Source: Lysinibacillus parviboronicapiens (lineage in GTDB: Bacteria; Bacillota; Bacilli; Bacillales_A; Planococcaceae). Taken from it: a stretch of DNA of 64,000 nt. Every line of letters starts with the position of its first letter. Position 1 is the stretch's first letter. The position numbers and the translations under genes were made by a program. The stretch is taken from positions 124,001 to 188,000 of the forward strand of contig NZ_PYWI01000002.1 in the NCBI RefSeq assembly GCF_003049575.1, read 5' to 3'. The notes beneath the pieces were generated by a model. The model was not told the origin of the DNA. It did no database searches and saw nothing but the letters and a program-made list of their open reading frames with translations. This document shows positions 38,635-47,095 of the stretch, piece by piece.

Positions 38635-38723
38635 TTAATGGTTCATATGAGCAAAAACCGTAAATGTTAACAAATTAAAATGCATTTACAACAAAATTTA
38701 AAAGTATGAGGGAGCGATAATTT

Positions 38724-39839
38724 ATGTCAGCAACAAAAGGTTTAGAAGGTATCGTAGCGGCGGAATCTAAAATCAGCTCAATTATCGATGACACACTTAC
38801 ATATGTTGGTTACAACATTGATGATTTAGCAGATAACGCATCATTTGAAGAGGTAATTTATCTATTATGGCACACTCGTTTACCAAAAGCGGACGAGCTA
38901 GCTGAGTTAAAACAACAATTAGCAGACAACATGTCTATTCCACAAGCAATTGTAGACCAATTCAAAACATACCCACTATCAACTGTACATCCAATGGCTG
39001 CGCTACGTACTGCAGTATCTTTACTTGGTGTATTCGATGAAGAAGCGGATGTCATGGATCCAGAAGCTAACTACCGTAAAGCTATCCGTCTACAAGCTAA
39101 AATTGCTACAGTAGTAACTGCGTTTGCGCGTGTTCGTAAAGGCTTAGAGCCAGTTGCACCAAAACCAGAACTAGGTTATGCAGCGAACTTCTTATACATG
39201 TTAAAAGGTGAAGAACCAGCAGCAATCGAAATCGAAGCATTCGATAAAGCATTAGTATTACATGCCGATCATGAATTAAATGCCTCTACATTCACAGCAC
39301 GTGTATGTGTAGCTACATTATCAGACGTTTATTCAGGTGTAACTGCAGCTATCGGCGCATTAAAAGGACCACTTCATGGTGGTGCGAATGAACAAGTTAT
39401 GAAAATGTTAAGTGAAATCGGTTCTCTTGATAATGTTGAATCTTATATTCAAAATAAATTAGATAACAAAGAAAAAATCATGGGCTTCGGTCACCGTGTT
39501 TACCGTAAAGGCGACCCACGTGCACCACACCTACGTGTAATGTCACAAAAATTAACTGAACTAACTGGTAAACCAGAGCTTTATGAAATGTCAGTTAAAA
39601 TCCATGACATGATTGTTGAACAAAAGAAATTACCTGCTAATGTAGACTTCTTCTCTGCGTCAGTGTATGATTCTTTAGGCATCGATCATGACCTATTCAC
39701 ACCAATTTTCGCAGTATCACGTACTTCTGGTTGGGTAGCACATATTCTTGAACAATATGCTAACAACCGCTTGATTCGTCCACGTGCAGAGTATGTTGGA
39801 CCAGGTATGCAAAAATATGTTCCAATCAGCGAGCGCTAA
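38724..39839 (+). CDS. citZ: Citrate synthase
   Basis: A 371-aa enzyme condensing acetyl-CoA and oxaloacetate. Active-site segments PLHGGANEQV, GFGHRVYRKGDPRA and DFFSASVYDSLG are visible. The ribosome site (tgaggga) is 10 bases from the ATG. First gene of citZ-icd-mdh, which turns acetyl-CoA into 2-oxoglutarate and regenerates oxaloacetate. The upstream 250 bases hold a near-consensus promoter and a cre-like site. Confidence 0.97.
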   Translation: MSATKGLEGIVAAESKISSIIDDTLTYVGYNIDDLADNASFEEVIYLLWHTRLPKADELAELKQQLADNMSIPQAIVDQFKTYPLSTVHPMAALRTAVSLLGVFDEEADVMDPEANYRKAIRLQAKIATVVTAFARVRKGLEPVAPKPELGYAANFLYMLKGEEPAAIEIEAFDKALVLHADHELNASTFTARVCVATLSDVYSGVTAAIGALKGPLHGGANEQVMKMLSEIGSLDNVESYIQNKLDNKEKIMGFGHRVYRKGDPRAPHLRVMSQKLTELTGKPELYEMSVKIHDMIVEQKKLPANVDFFSASVYDSLGIDHDLFTPIFAVSRTSGWVAHILEQYANNRLIRPRAEYVGPGMQKYVPISER

Positions 39840-39864
39840 TTTGGAAAATATGCTAGAATATTTG

Positions 39865-39890
39865 GGACTGTGTTACCTATAACACAGTCC
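39865..39890 (+). other. Hairpin without T-run between citZ and icd
   Basis: A perfect 11-bp stem, ggactgtgtta/taacacagtcc, has a 4-base loop and no T-run, so it is not a classical terminator. It may stabilise or process the citZ-icd mRNA. Confidence 0.6.
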
Positions 39891-39919
39891 TATGATTATG
39901 AATTTAGGAGGCAACAATA

Positions 39920-41182
39920 ATGTCAAACAAAATTGTAGTTGAAAATGGCGTACTTAATGTACCAAACAATCCAGTAATCCCGTTCATCGAAGGTGATGGA
40001 ATCGGTCCAGATATTTGGGCTGCAGCATCTCGTGTTATTGACGCAGCTGTTGAAAAAGCTTATAACGGTGAAAAGAAAATCGAATGGTTAGAAGTTTTAG
40101 CTGGTGAAAAAGCGTTCAACCAAACGGGTGAATGGTTACCACAAGAAACTTTAGACAAAATTAACGAATACCTTATCGCAATCAAAGGTCCTCTTACAAC
40201 TCCAATCGGTGGCGGTATCCGCTCACTAAACGTAGCATTACGTCAACAACTTGATCTATATGTTTGCTTACGTCCTGTACGTCACTTTGACGGAGTACCT
40301 TCTCCAGTTAAACGCCCAGAAGACGTTGAAATGGTTATCTTCCGCGAAAACACTGAAGACATCTACGCTGGTATCGAGTTCGAATCAGGCTCTGAACAAG
40401 CTAAAAAAATCATCAACTTCCTACAAACTGAATTTGGTGTTAACCAAATCCGCTTCCCAGAAACTTCTGGTATCGGTGTAAAACCTGTATCTAAAGAAGG
40501 TACTGAGCGTTTAGTGCGTTCTGCTATTGAATATGCTATTAAACATAACCGCCCATCTGTAACATTAGTTCACAAAGGGAACATTATGAAATTCACTGAA
40601 GGTGGATTCAAAAAATGGGGTTATGAATTAGCTGAAACTGAATTTGCTGATAAAACTTTCACTTGGAATCAATATGATGCAATCAAAGCTGAACAAGGTG
40701 AAGAAGCAGCAAACAAAGCACAAGCTGACGCTTTAGCTTCTGGTAAAATCTTAGTGAAAGATTCTATCGCTGACATCTTCTTACAACAAATCTTAACTCG
40801 TCCAACTGAGTTTGATGTAGTAGCTACAATGAACTTAAACGGTGACTATATTTCTGATGCACTGGCTGCACAAGTTGGTGGTATCGGTATTGCTCCAGGT
40901 GCGAACATTAACTACGTAACTGGTCACGCAATCTTCGAAGCTACTCATGGTACAGCTCCAAAATATGCTGGTTTAGATAAAGTAAACCCATCTTCAGTAT
41001 TACTTTCAGGCGTATTAATGCTTGAACACTTAGGATGGCAAGAAGCAGCTGATAGCATTACAGCATCAGTTGAAAAAACAATCTCTTCTAAAGTTGTAAC
41101 TTACGACTTTGCACGTCTAATGGACGGTGCTACAGAAGTGAAATGTTCTGAGTTCGCTGACGAGCTAATCAAAAACTTATAA
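39920..41182 (+). CDS. icd: NADP-dependent isocitrate dehydrogenase
   Basis: A 420-aa enzyme oxidising isocitrate to 2-oxoglutarate. [14 protein letters not shown], the substrate loop [35 protein letters not shown] and [16 protein letters not shown] are typical, and the length matches the bacterial NADP enzyme. AGGAGGCAA precedes the ATG. Codon use is very regular, as expected for a highly expressed gene. Confidence 0.97.
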   Translation: MSNKIVVENGVLNVPNNPVIPFIEGDGIGPDIWAAASRVIDAAVEKAYNGEKKIEWLEVLAGEKAFNQTGEWLPQETLDKINEYLIAIKGPLTTPIGGGIRSLNVALRQQLDLYVCLRPVRHFDGVPSPVKRPEDVEMVIFRENTEDIYAGIEFESGSEQAKKIINFLQTEFGVNQIRFPETSGIGVKPVSKEGTERLVRSAIEYAIKHNRPSVTLVHKGNIMKFTEGGFKKWGYELAETEFADKTFTWNQYDAIKAEQGEEAANKAQADALASGKILVKDSIADIFLQQILTRPTEFDVVATMNLNGDYISDALAAQVGGIGIAPGANINYVTGHAIFEATHGTAPKYAGLDKVNPSSVLLSGVLMLEHLGWQEAADSITASVEKTISSKVVTYDFARLMDGATEVKCSEFADELIKNL

Positions 41183-41294
41183 TTTTTCCAACATTAGTTG
41201 CATAAAATTATCTGTAATGAATGCAAAATCTGTCGAAATATGTTTGTTTAACTATTGTCTTTTTTTCAATAAAGTGTTTACGAACTTGTTTAAG

Positions 41295-41329
41295 CAAGGG
41301 AGAGAGAGTTATTCTCCTCCCTTTTTTTT
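41295..41329 (+). terminator. Terminator-like hairpin between icd and mdh
   Basis: An imperfect stem, agggagagag/ctcctccct, is followed by nine T residues, 35 bases before mdh. It could partly terminate citZ-icd and reduce mdh, or separate the units. Confidence 0.6.
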
Positions 41330-41363
41330 TAACATAAAACCCAAATCAAAGGAGCGTATTCAA

Positions 41364-42302
41364 ATGTCTTTGAAACGTAAAAAAATCTCAGTAATCGGTG
41401 GCGGATTCACTGGCGCTACTGCAGCATTTTTAGCAGCTCAAAAAGAACTTGGTGATGTAGTATTAGTAGACATTCCTCAAGCTGAAAACCCAACAAAAGG
41501 TAAAGCTTTAGATATGTGGGAAGCTGCTCCAATTCAAGGTTTTGATTCTTATGTTAAAGGTACTTCTGACTATGCAGATACTGCGGATTCTGATGTAGTC
41601 ATCATCACTGCAGGTGTTGCTCGAAAACCTGGTATGAGTCGTGACGACTTAGTTCAAATCAACCAAGGCGTTATGAAAACTGTTTCTAAAGAAATTGCGA
41701 CTCATTCACCAAACGCAACTATTCTCGTTTTGACAAACCCAGTTGATGCAATGACTTACACTGTATACAAAGAAACTGGATTCCCTAAAAATCGTGTAAT
41801 CGGTCAATCTGGTGTTCTGGATACAGCTCGTTTCCGTTCTTTTATCGCCGAAGAACTTAACATTTCTGTTAAAGACATCACAGGATTCGTATTAGGCGGG
41901 CATGGTGATACAATGGTGCCACTTACTCGCTACTCTTTCGCTGGTGGTATTCCACTAGAGACTTTAATCGCTCCTGAGCGTTTACAAGAAATTGTTGACC
42001 GTACTCGTAACGGTGGTGCTGAAATCGTAAACCTACTTGGTAACGGTTCTGCCTATTACGCTCCAGCTGCTGCACTTATAGAAATGGCTGAAGCGATTCT
42101 TAAAGACCAAAAACGTATTCTTCCATCTATCGCTCTGCTTGAAGGTGAGTATGGCTACAACGATATTTACTTAGGTGTACCTACACTTTTAGGTGCAGAT
42201 GGTATTGAAAAAATTTATGAACTTGAATTAACGGATAAAGAAAAAGCTGCATTAGACAGCTCTGCAGAAGCTGTAAAAGCAGTTATGAAAGTTTTAGCTT
42301 AA
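41364..42302 (+). CDS. mdh: Malate dehydrogenase
   Basis: A 312-aa LDH-like malate dehydrogenase making oxaloacetate. The NAD fold starts [17 protein letters not shown]; substrate arginine in [13 protein letters not shown]; catalytic His in [14 protein letters not shown]. The ATG at 41364 follows AAAGGAGCG; the frame runs upstream through the icd-mdh hairpin and is not coding there. Third gene of the citZ-icd-mdh group. Confidence 0.97.
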   Translation: MSLKRKKISVIGGGFTGATAAFLAAQKELGDVVLVDIPQAENPTKGKALDMWEAAPIQGFDSYVKGTSDYADTADSDVVIITAGVARKPGMSRDDLVQINQGVMKTVSKEIATHSPNATILVLTNPVDAMTYTVYKETGFPKNRVIGQSGVLDTARFRSFIAEELNISVKDITGFVLGGHGDTMVPLTRYSFAGGIPLETLIAPERLQEIVDRTRNGGAEIVNLLGNGSAYYAPAAALIEMAEAILKDQKRILPSIALLEGEYGYNDIYLGVPTLLGADGIEKIYELELTDKEKAALDSSAEAVKAVMKVLA

Positions 42303-42315
42303 TAAAAAGTTTATG

Positions 42316-42350
42316 AAATCGAGTGGGAATCATTCCTACTCGATTTTTTA
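42316..42350 (+). terminator. Terminator of mdh
   Basis: The stem aatcgagt/actcgatt with inner ggga/tcct pairing is followed by a T-run. The rest of 42351-42576 shows no gene. Confidence 0.8.
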
Positions 42351-42576
42351 TTATGCTGTAAATTAAGTATTGATTAAGGGAAGTTGTTTGGCGTACCTGT
42401 AGCATCAAGACCTAGTGGCATCTTTTTACTGCAAAAAACGCATTTATAGATATAGAAATATACAACTTAACTTTAATAGAATTTAGTTGATGTGAAGATA
42501 CTTTGACATATCCGTCGTTAAGTTAAACGCTTAGTGCATAGTATGCATATTTATGAAATGGTTATTCTGCTTTTCA

Positions 42577-42605
42577 TTGTACTTTTAGAATAAAATTGAT
42601 ACTAT
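42577..42605 (+). promoter_or_regulatory. Sigma-A promoter of the MaoC-like gene
   Basis: TTGTAC (42577-42582), 17 bases, TACTAT (42600-42605), preceded by TGA (extended -10). Confidence 0.55.
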
Positions 42606-42640
42606 GAAGGTAGTATGATAGAAAAGGGGTTGGCGTATCT

Positions 42641-43081
42641 TTGCTTCAAAAGAACAGTAAGCTTGGTCTCACTATAGATGAAATCACGATTGGCGAGAAA
42701 ATTCATATTACTGAAAAAGTAGAGGATAAAGATTTATTGCTTTATTTAGGGCTTACAAATGATAGCAATCCGCTCTATATTCAACATGATTATGCAGCAA
42801 TGACGCCATTTAAAAAGCCCATTGTACCAACAATTATGTTAAATGGTATCATTACGTCAGCTGTGTCGAAGTATATCCCTGGACCAGGTGCACGCATCAT
42901 TGAACAGCATCTAAAATACTTAGGTCCACTCTATCATTATGAACTATTTGATACGCTATTAGAGGTAACCGCAGTCAATAAAGGACAAAATACAATTACG
43001 GTTTCAGTGAACTCATATAATGAGCAAAAGCAGCTTGTGATTGAAGGTACATTACTGGTAACGCCACCACTTGCGTTATAG
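42641..43081 (+). CDS. MaoC-like hotdog-fold protein
   Basis: A 146-aa single hotdog domain related to (R)-specific enoyl-CoA hydratases. The expected active-site motif G-D-x-N-P-[LI]-H appears as NDSNPLY at residues 40-46: the Asp (D41) is kept, but the catalytic His is Tyr46. It may therefore bind acyl-CoA without hydratase activity, or catalyse something else. The TTG start at 42641 follows aaaagggg. It precedes phoPR by about 55 bases, so it may be co-transcribed. Function unassigned. Confidence 0.8.
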   Translation: MLQKNSKLGLTIDEITIGEKIHITEKVEDKDLLLYLGLTNDSNPLYIQHDYAAMTPFKKPIVPTIMLNGIITSAVSKYIPGPGARIIEQHLKYLGPLYHYELFDTLLEVTAVNKGQNTITVSVNSYNEQKQLVIEGTLLVTPPLAL

Positions 43082-43137
43082 TAAACGTCTTGTAGATTTG
43101 AAATGGGGGTTTCAAATCACTAACGGAGGCATTATAC

Positions 43138-43854
43138 ATGACAAAGACAATTTTAGTTGTAGAAGATGAATTTTCAATTGCAACATTACTAAAATATAAT
43201 TTAGAGCAGGCTGGCTATGTTGTTGAAACAGCTGTGGATGGTCAAGAAGGTTTAGAGAAGGCTATTGCGCTACAGCCAGATTTAATGCTATTAGATTTAA
43301 TGCTGCCGAAGCTAGATGGTATGGAAGTGTGTAAGCAAATTCGACAGCAACGCTTGAATACACCCATTATTATGCTAACGGCAAAAGATGATGAGTTCGA
43401 TAAGGTGCTTGGTTTGGAACTCGGAGCAGATGATTATATGACGAAGCCCTTTAGCCCACGTGAGGTTTTAGCACGTGTGAAAGCAGTATTACGACGTTTT
43501 ACACAAAATGTAGTAGCTGAGGATAAGGATGAACCGCTAGAAAAAATGTATGAATTTGGTCAACTCCGTGTGTATCCTGAGCGTTTTGAGGTATTTTTAC
43601 AAGATGAAGCACTTGAATTTACACCAAAGGAATTTGAGCTTCTTATTTATTTACTCGAAAATAAAAACCGTGTATTAACGCGTGATCAGTTATTAAGTGC
43701 TGTATGGAAATATGATTTTGCAGGAGATACTCGTATTGTGGATGTGCATATTAGTCACCTTCGCGATAAAATTGAAGAAAATAGCCGTAAACCAATCTTT
43801 ATTAAAACGATTCGTGGTCTTGGCTATAAATTTGAGGAGCCGAAATCGTCATGA
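43138..43854 (+). CDS. phoP: Phosphate-type response regulator PhoP
   Basis: A 238-aa OmpR-family regulator. The receiver domain (1-120) has phospho-acceptor D53 (LLDLMLPKLDGME) and conserved K in MTKPFSP; the winged-helix DNA-binding domain spans about 135-235. ACGGAGG precedes the ATG. It overlaps phoR by 4 bases (ATGA). In Bacillus the PhoPR pair runs the phosphate-starvation response; the name rests on mdh-phoP-phoR-polA gene order plus the sequence. Confidence 0.9.
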   Translation: MTKTILVVEDEFSIATLLKYNLEQAGYVVETAVDGQEGLEKAIALQPDLMLLDLMLPKLDGMEVCKQIRQQRLNTPIIMLTAKDDEFDKVLGLELGADDYMTKPFSPREVLARVKAVLRRFTQNVVAEDKDEPLEKMYEFGQLRVYPERFEVFLQDEALEFTPKEFELLIYLLENKNRVLTRDQLLSAVWKYDFAGDTRIVDVHISHLRDKIEENSRKPIFIKTIRGLGYKFEEPKSS

Positions 43855-45404
43855 AATCAATGAGCAACCGCTTATTCTTGACATTCATGCTATTGCTCGG
43901 AACAATACTAGCTGTCCTAATTATTGTTATAGGTCAGCTTTTTCCTGTTTATATAGAACAATACAATGAACAGGCGAGCCCGCAGATGCAAGAAGCGATA
44001 GAAAAAGTATTAGAGGAACGACAGATTACATTATCTGCTGACGACAAAGAGGCGTTACTAGCAGTACAAACAATTGAAAATAATGATTCGCTATTATCCT
44101 ATCTACATGCGCGTCTCTATATAGTGCTCGCGATTTTATTTTTCATAACCATTATTTTAATAGCCATAGTAAGTCGCTATATGATAGTGAATTTCACTGC
44201 ACCTATTGATAATGTGACGGAAACGGCACTTGAGCTTGCAAAAGGGAATTATCGAGCACGTGCTCATGAAAATGAGCAGGAACGCACGATGCCGCTTAGT
44301 CATTCTATCAATATTTTGGCGCGAAATTTGCAGGACATTACAACGATTCGTGAAGTTGAAGAGGAAAGACTTAAAACTTTAATCGAGAACATGGGAAGTT
44401 CGCTCATGATGATCGGGCGCGAAGGTAATATATCGATTGTCAATCGTGTATTTTTGGAGCGCTTTGGCATGCAGCTGGAAGATGTACAAGGAAAGGTATT
44501 TCGTACAATTGGCTTGCCAAAATCGCTAGAGCAATTTATCGACCATGTGTTTTTAACAGAGATGCCATATCGACAGCAAATTAAAATGGAAGTTCAACAA
44601 GAGCTATATAATAAAGAAGTATATGGTGCACCGGTCATCGGTGATCACGGACGATGGCTCGGAGTTGTGATTGTTATGCATGATATTACGGAGCTTGTGC
44701 GTTTAGAGCAAATTCGGAAAGACTTTGTCGCAAATGTCTCCCATGAACTTCGTACGCCTATTACATCTATTAAAGGTTTTTCGGAGACATTGCTGGACGG
44801 AGCCTATAAGGATGAAAAGATGTTGCTGTCATTTTTAGAGATTATTCATAAAGAAAGTAATCGTCTACAAATGCTCATTCAAGATTTACTAGAGCTTTCG
44901 AAAATTGAACAACATGGTTTTACTGTTAATATTATGCCTATGTATTTACAAGATGTGCTTATACGAGGAGCAGAGCTAACTGGCCCACGTCTGGATGAGA
45001 AAAATATGAGCTTTAACGTTGATATTGCACGTGATGTAGAGGTAATGGGTGACGCCAATCGCATTATACAAATTGTTATGAATTTAATTACCAATGCGAT
45101 AACATATTCACCAGAAAATACGACTGTGACAATTCGATTGAAGGAAGATGAAACATACGGCATTCTAGAAATTGAGGATGAAGGTATCGGAATTGAAAAA
45201 CATGAAATTGCTCGTGTCTTTGAACGATTTTATCGAGTAGACCGTGCCCGAAGTCGAAATTCTGGTGGGACAGGCTTAGGACTTGCCATTGTCAAGCATT
45301 TAGTGGAGGCACATCATGGGCGTATTCAAGTGGAAAGTGAAGTTGGCGTCGGAACAAAAATGATTGTCATGATTCCTAAAGAATTAACGAATTCTTTACA
45401 ATAA
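43851..45404 (+). CDS. phoR: Sensor histidine kinase PhoR
   Basis: A 517-aa membrane kinase: TM1 about 8-30, TM2 about 89-112, HAMP about 112-165, PAS about 172-280, HisKA with H298 (DFVANVSHELRTP), and HATPase with NLITNAITYSPEN, DEGIGI and GGTGLGLAI. The outside loop is only about 58 residues, shorter than the PDC domain of B. subtilis PhoR (about 579 aa in total), so sensing probably relies on the PAS/HAMP region or a partner. Coupled to phoP. Confidence 0.9.
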   Translation: MKSMSNRLFLTFMLLLGTILAVLIIVIGQLFPVYIEQYNEQASPQMQEAIEKVLEERQITLSADDKEALLAVQTIENNDSLLSYLHARLYIVLAILFFITIILIAIVSRYMIVNFTAPIDNVTETALELAKGNYRARAHENEQERTMPLSHSINILARNLQDITTIREVEEERLKTLIENMGSSLMMIGREGNISIVNRVFLERFGMQLEDVQGKVFRTIGLPKSLEQFIDHVFLTEMPYRQQIKMEVQQELYNKEVYGAPVIGDHGRWLGVVIVMHDITELVRLEQIRKDFVANVSHELRTPITSIKGFSETLLDGAYKDEKMLLSFLEIIHKESNRLQMLIQDLLELSKIEQHGFTVNIMPMYLQDVLIRGAELTGPRLDEKNMSFNVDIARDVEVMGDANRIIQIVMNLITNAITYSPENTTVTIRLKEDETYGILEIEDEGIGIEKHEIARVFERFYRVDRARSRNSGGTGLGLAIVKHLVEAHHGRIQVESEVGVGTKMIVMIPKELTNSLQ

Positions 45405-45526
45405 TAGCATGTAAGATTCACATTACGGGGCTATACTAATTTATAGAAACCCCCTATATAGTTTGATAAGACGAAAAGTTGCTTGCTAAGCATTCATGCA
45501 CATGCATAGATGTTTTATCCCGCATA

Positions 45527-45708
45527 ACGGTCAGTAATTTATCTGTTCCGAAAGCGAAGCGTCAGGTACAAAACGCCCACCTCAAGTTGAAAGATGAGCA
45601 CGAGTCAACTTGGTTATCGATCAACTGACCGTAAAAGCCCAATTGGTTCGGGGCAACAGGATGTTGGTCACACAAGCCTTTTCACAGGATGTGAAGGTTG
45701 TAGCTTGT
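45527..45708 (+). ncRNA. Candidate structured RNA element, copy 1 (multi-hairpin, 3' of phoR)
   Basis: The long-range stem acggtcagt/actgaccgt (45527-45535 with 45624-45632) encloses hairpin A (45544-45570, tgttcc/ggtaca with loop aaagcgaagcgtcag) and hairpin B (8-bp stem caagttga/tcaacttg, 45583-45590/45605-45612). Two more hairpins follow: caac-AGGAT-gttg (45654-45666) and ttcaca-gga-tgtgaa (45681-45695), the latter inside acaagc/gcttgt (45672-45677/45703-45708). A plus-strand terminator lies about 80 bases on. No protein is supported here. The nested complementarity suggests RNA; the function is unknown, and it could be a 3'-UTR element or a separate small RNA. Confidence 0.5.
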
Positions 45709-45789
45709 ATTCCTCTATTTATTGTGGGGAATGTAGAAATCCCTCCACTGATTGGAGTTTCATTTTATAGTTGTTGCTACACCGCATAA

Positions 45790-45834
45790 AGAATCTATTT
45801 CCAAAGTTTTTTGGAGATGGGTTCTTTTTGTGTT
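45790..45834 (+). terminator. Terminator after phoR and the structured element
   Basis: The stem agaatctatttcca/tggagatgggttct (with G-U pairs) is followed by ttttt. It would end either the phoPR transcript or a small RNA. Confidence 0.7.
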
Positions 45835-45896
45835 TTACTCTTACGCAAAAGAGGTGTAAAGTATAGTAGCATAATAAGATTGAGAGAAGGTTGACC

Positions 45897-46265
45897 ATGA
45901 AAATCGCCAAAAGTCTCGTGCAAATTGGCTATCTTTATATATTATTATTTATCGGAAATAGTATTGCACGTTTACTTCACTTGCCGATTCCAGGGAGCAT
46001 AATAGGTTTAATATTATTGTTTTTATTATTACAGTTCCATATCATAAAACTTGAATGGATTGAGCTAGGTGCTGGATTATTACTGAGTGAATTACTATTG
46101 TTTTTCATTCCATCTGCAATTGGTGTTATCGATTATGATGCATTATTCGGTGTTCAGGGCGTGAAAGTCGTTCTTGTCATCGTAGTGAGTGCCATTGTTG
46201 TCATGCTCGTAACGGGTTACACAGCCCAATGGCTAGAGCAACGAAAGAAGGGGAATGCTGCATGA
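45897..46265 (+). CDS. CidA/LrgA-family holin-like membrane protein
   Basis: A 122-aa protein with about four TM segments. LLHLPIPGSIIGLILLFLLL and LLLSELLLFFIPSAIGVIDY are the CidA/LrgA signatures. With the next gene it forms a pair thought to control murein hydrolase activity or to carry pyruvate or other small acids. The ATG at 45897 follows gagaagg; the TTG two codons earlier overlaps that site. It is translationally coupled to the LrgB-like gene. This pair is not at this place in B. subtilis as I recall it. Confidence 0.88.
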   Translation: MKIAKSLVQIGYLYILLFIGNSIARLLHLPIPGSIIGLILLFLLLQFHIIKLEWIELGAGLLLSELLLFFIPSAIGVIDYDALFGVQGVKVVLVIVVSAIVVMLVTGYTAQWLEQRKKGNAA

Positions 46266-46975
46266 GTATCCTGATTGCTGTAGTTAGTTTACTAGGGACA
46301 ATTGCCATTTTTTACACTTGCAAAGTCTTCTATCAAAAGTTTAAAAAGGAATGGCTAACGCCTATGCTCATAACACCGCTAGTCATCATCTTTGTTTTGC
46401 TGCTAACAGGAACATCCTATGATTCCTATAATGCAGGAGCCAATATTTTAACAAACTTACTTGGGCCGGCGACAATTGCCTTTGCCGTACCGATTTATAA
46501 AAATTTCTCGCTTCTAAAACAACATGCCTTTGAAATTTTTCTTAGTATTGCTATTGGTTCGGCTGTTGCGATTATATCATCATTTTTCATCGCATTAGTG
46601 GTTGGCCTAAATGACAAATTAGTGCATAGCTTAGTACCACGGTCTGTTACAACACCAATCGCCATGGATATTTCAAATATGATTGGTGGTTCTCCTACAC
46701 TTACGGCTGTTTTCGTGATGACGACGGGTATACTTGGTAGTTTACTTGCCCCAATCATTATTCGCATAAGTCATTTCCGTTCACCATCCGCAAAAGGTTT
46801 AATGCTAGGGATGGGGGCGCACGGAACAGGGACTTCAAAAGCATTTGAGTTTGGTGAGTTGGAAGGTACTTTTGCAAGTCTTGCCATGGTTGTTGCGGCA
46901 TTAATTAGTATAGTTTTATCTACAATGTTTTTCCCTATATTCGAACAATTTGTAATGAATATCCTGTTGCCTTAA
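46262..46975 (+). CDS. LrgB/CidB-family membrane protein
   Basis: A 237-aa multi-TM protein, the partner of the preceding CidA/LrgA-like gene. SYDSYNAGANILTNLLGPATIAFAVP and SVTTPIAMDISNMIGG are conserved family blocks, as is GMGAHGTGTSKAFE near the C-terminus. The ATG at 46262 overlaps the preceding stop (ATGA), with AAGGGG as ribosome site. A terminator overlaps its last codons. No lytSR regulator is adjacent. Confidence 0.9.
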   Translation: MSILIAVVSLLGTIAIFYTCKVFYQKFKKEWLTPMLITPLVIIFVLLLTGTSYDSYNAGANILTNLLGPATIAFAVPIYKNFSLLKQHAFEIFLSIAIGSAVAIISSFFIALVVGLNDKLVHSLVPRSVTTPIAMDISNMIGGSPTLTAVFVMTTGILGSLLAPIIIRISHFRSPSAKGLMLGMGAHGTGTSKAFEFGELEGTFASLAMVVAALISIVLSTMFFPIFEQFVMNILLP

Positions 46976-46994
46976 TTGGTGACAGGATATTTTG
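46959..46994 (+). terminator. Terminator overlapping the end of the LrgB-like gene
   Basis: The stem atatcctgttgcc/ggtgacaggatat (46959-46971, 46978-46990) is followed by ttt; its left arm is inside the coding region. Confidence 0.65.
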
Positions 46995-47095
46995 ATTTAT
47001 ATAACTGTGTGAAAAGCTCAAAAAATATTATTTTCTTGAAACTTTTTGTAAGTTTTCCCGTAAACAATAGTACTAAGTAAAAGGGAGGAACAGAC

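Noticed and set aside
45405-45896. Possible gene or insertion sequence in the phoR to lrgA-like gap
   Set aside because: No frame on either strand has a ribosome site or recognisable product; the inverted repeats are nested RNA-type stems rather than terminal repeats with target duplications.
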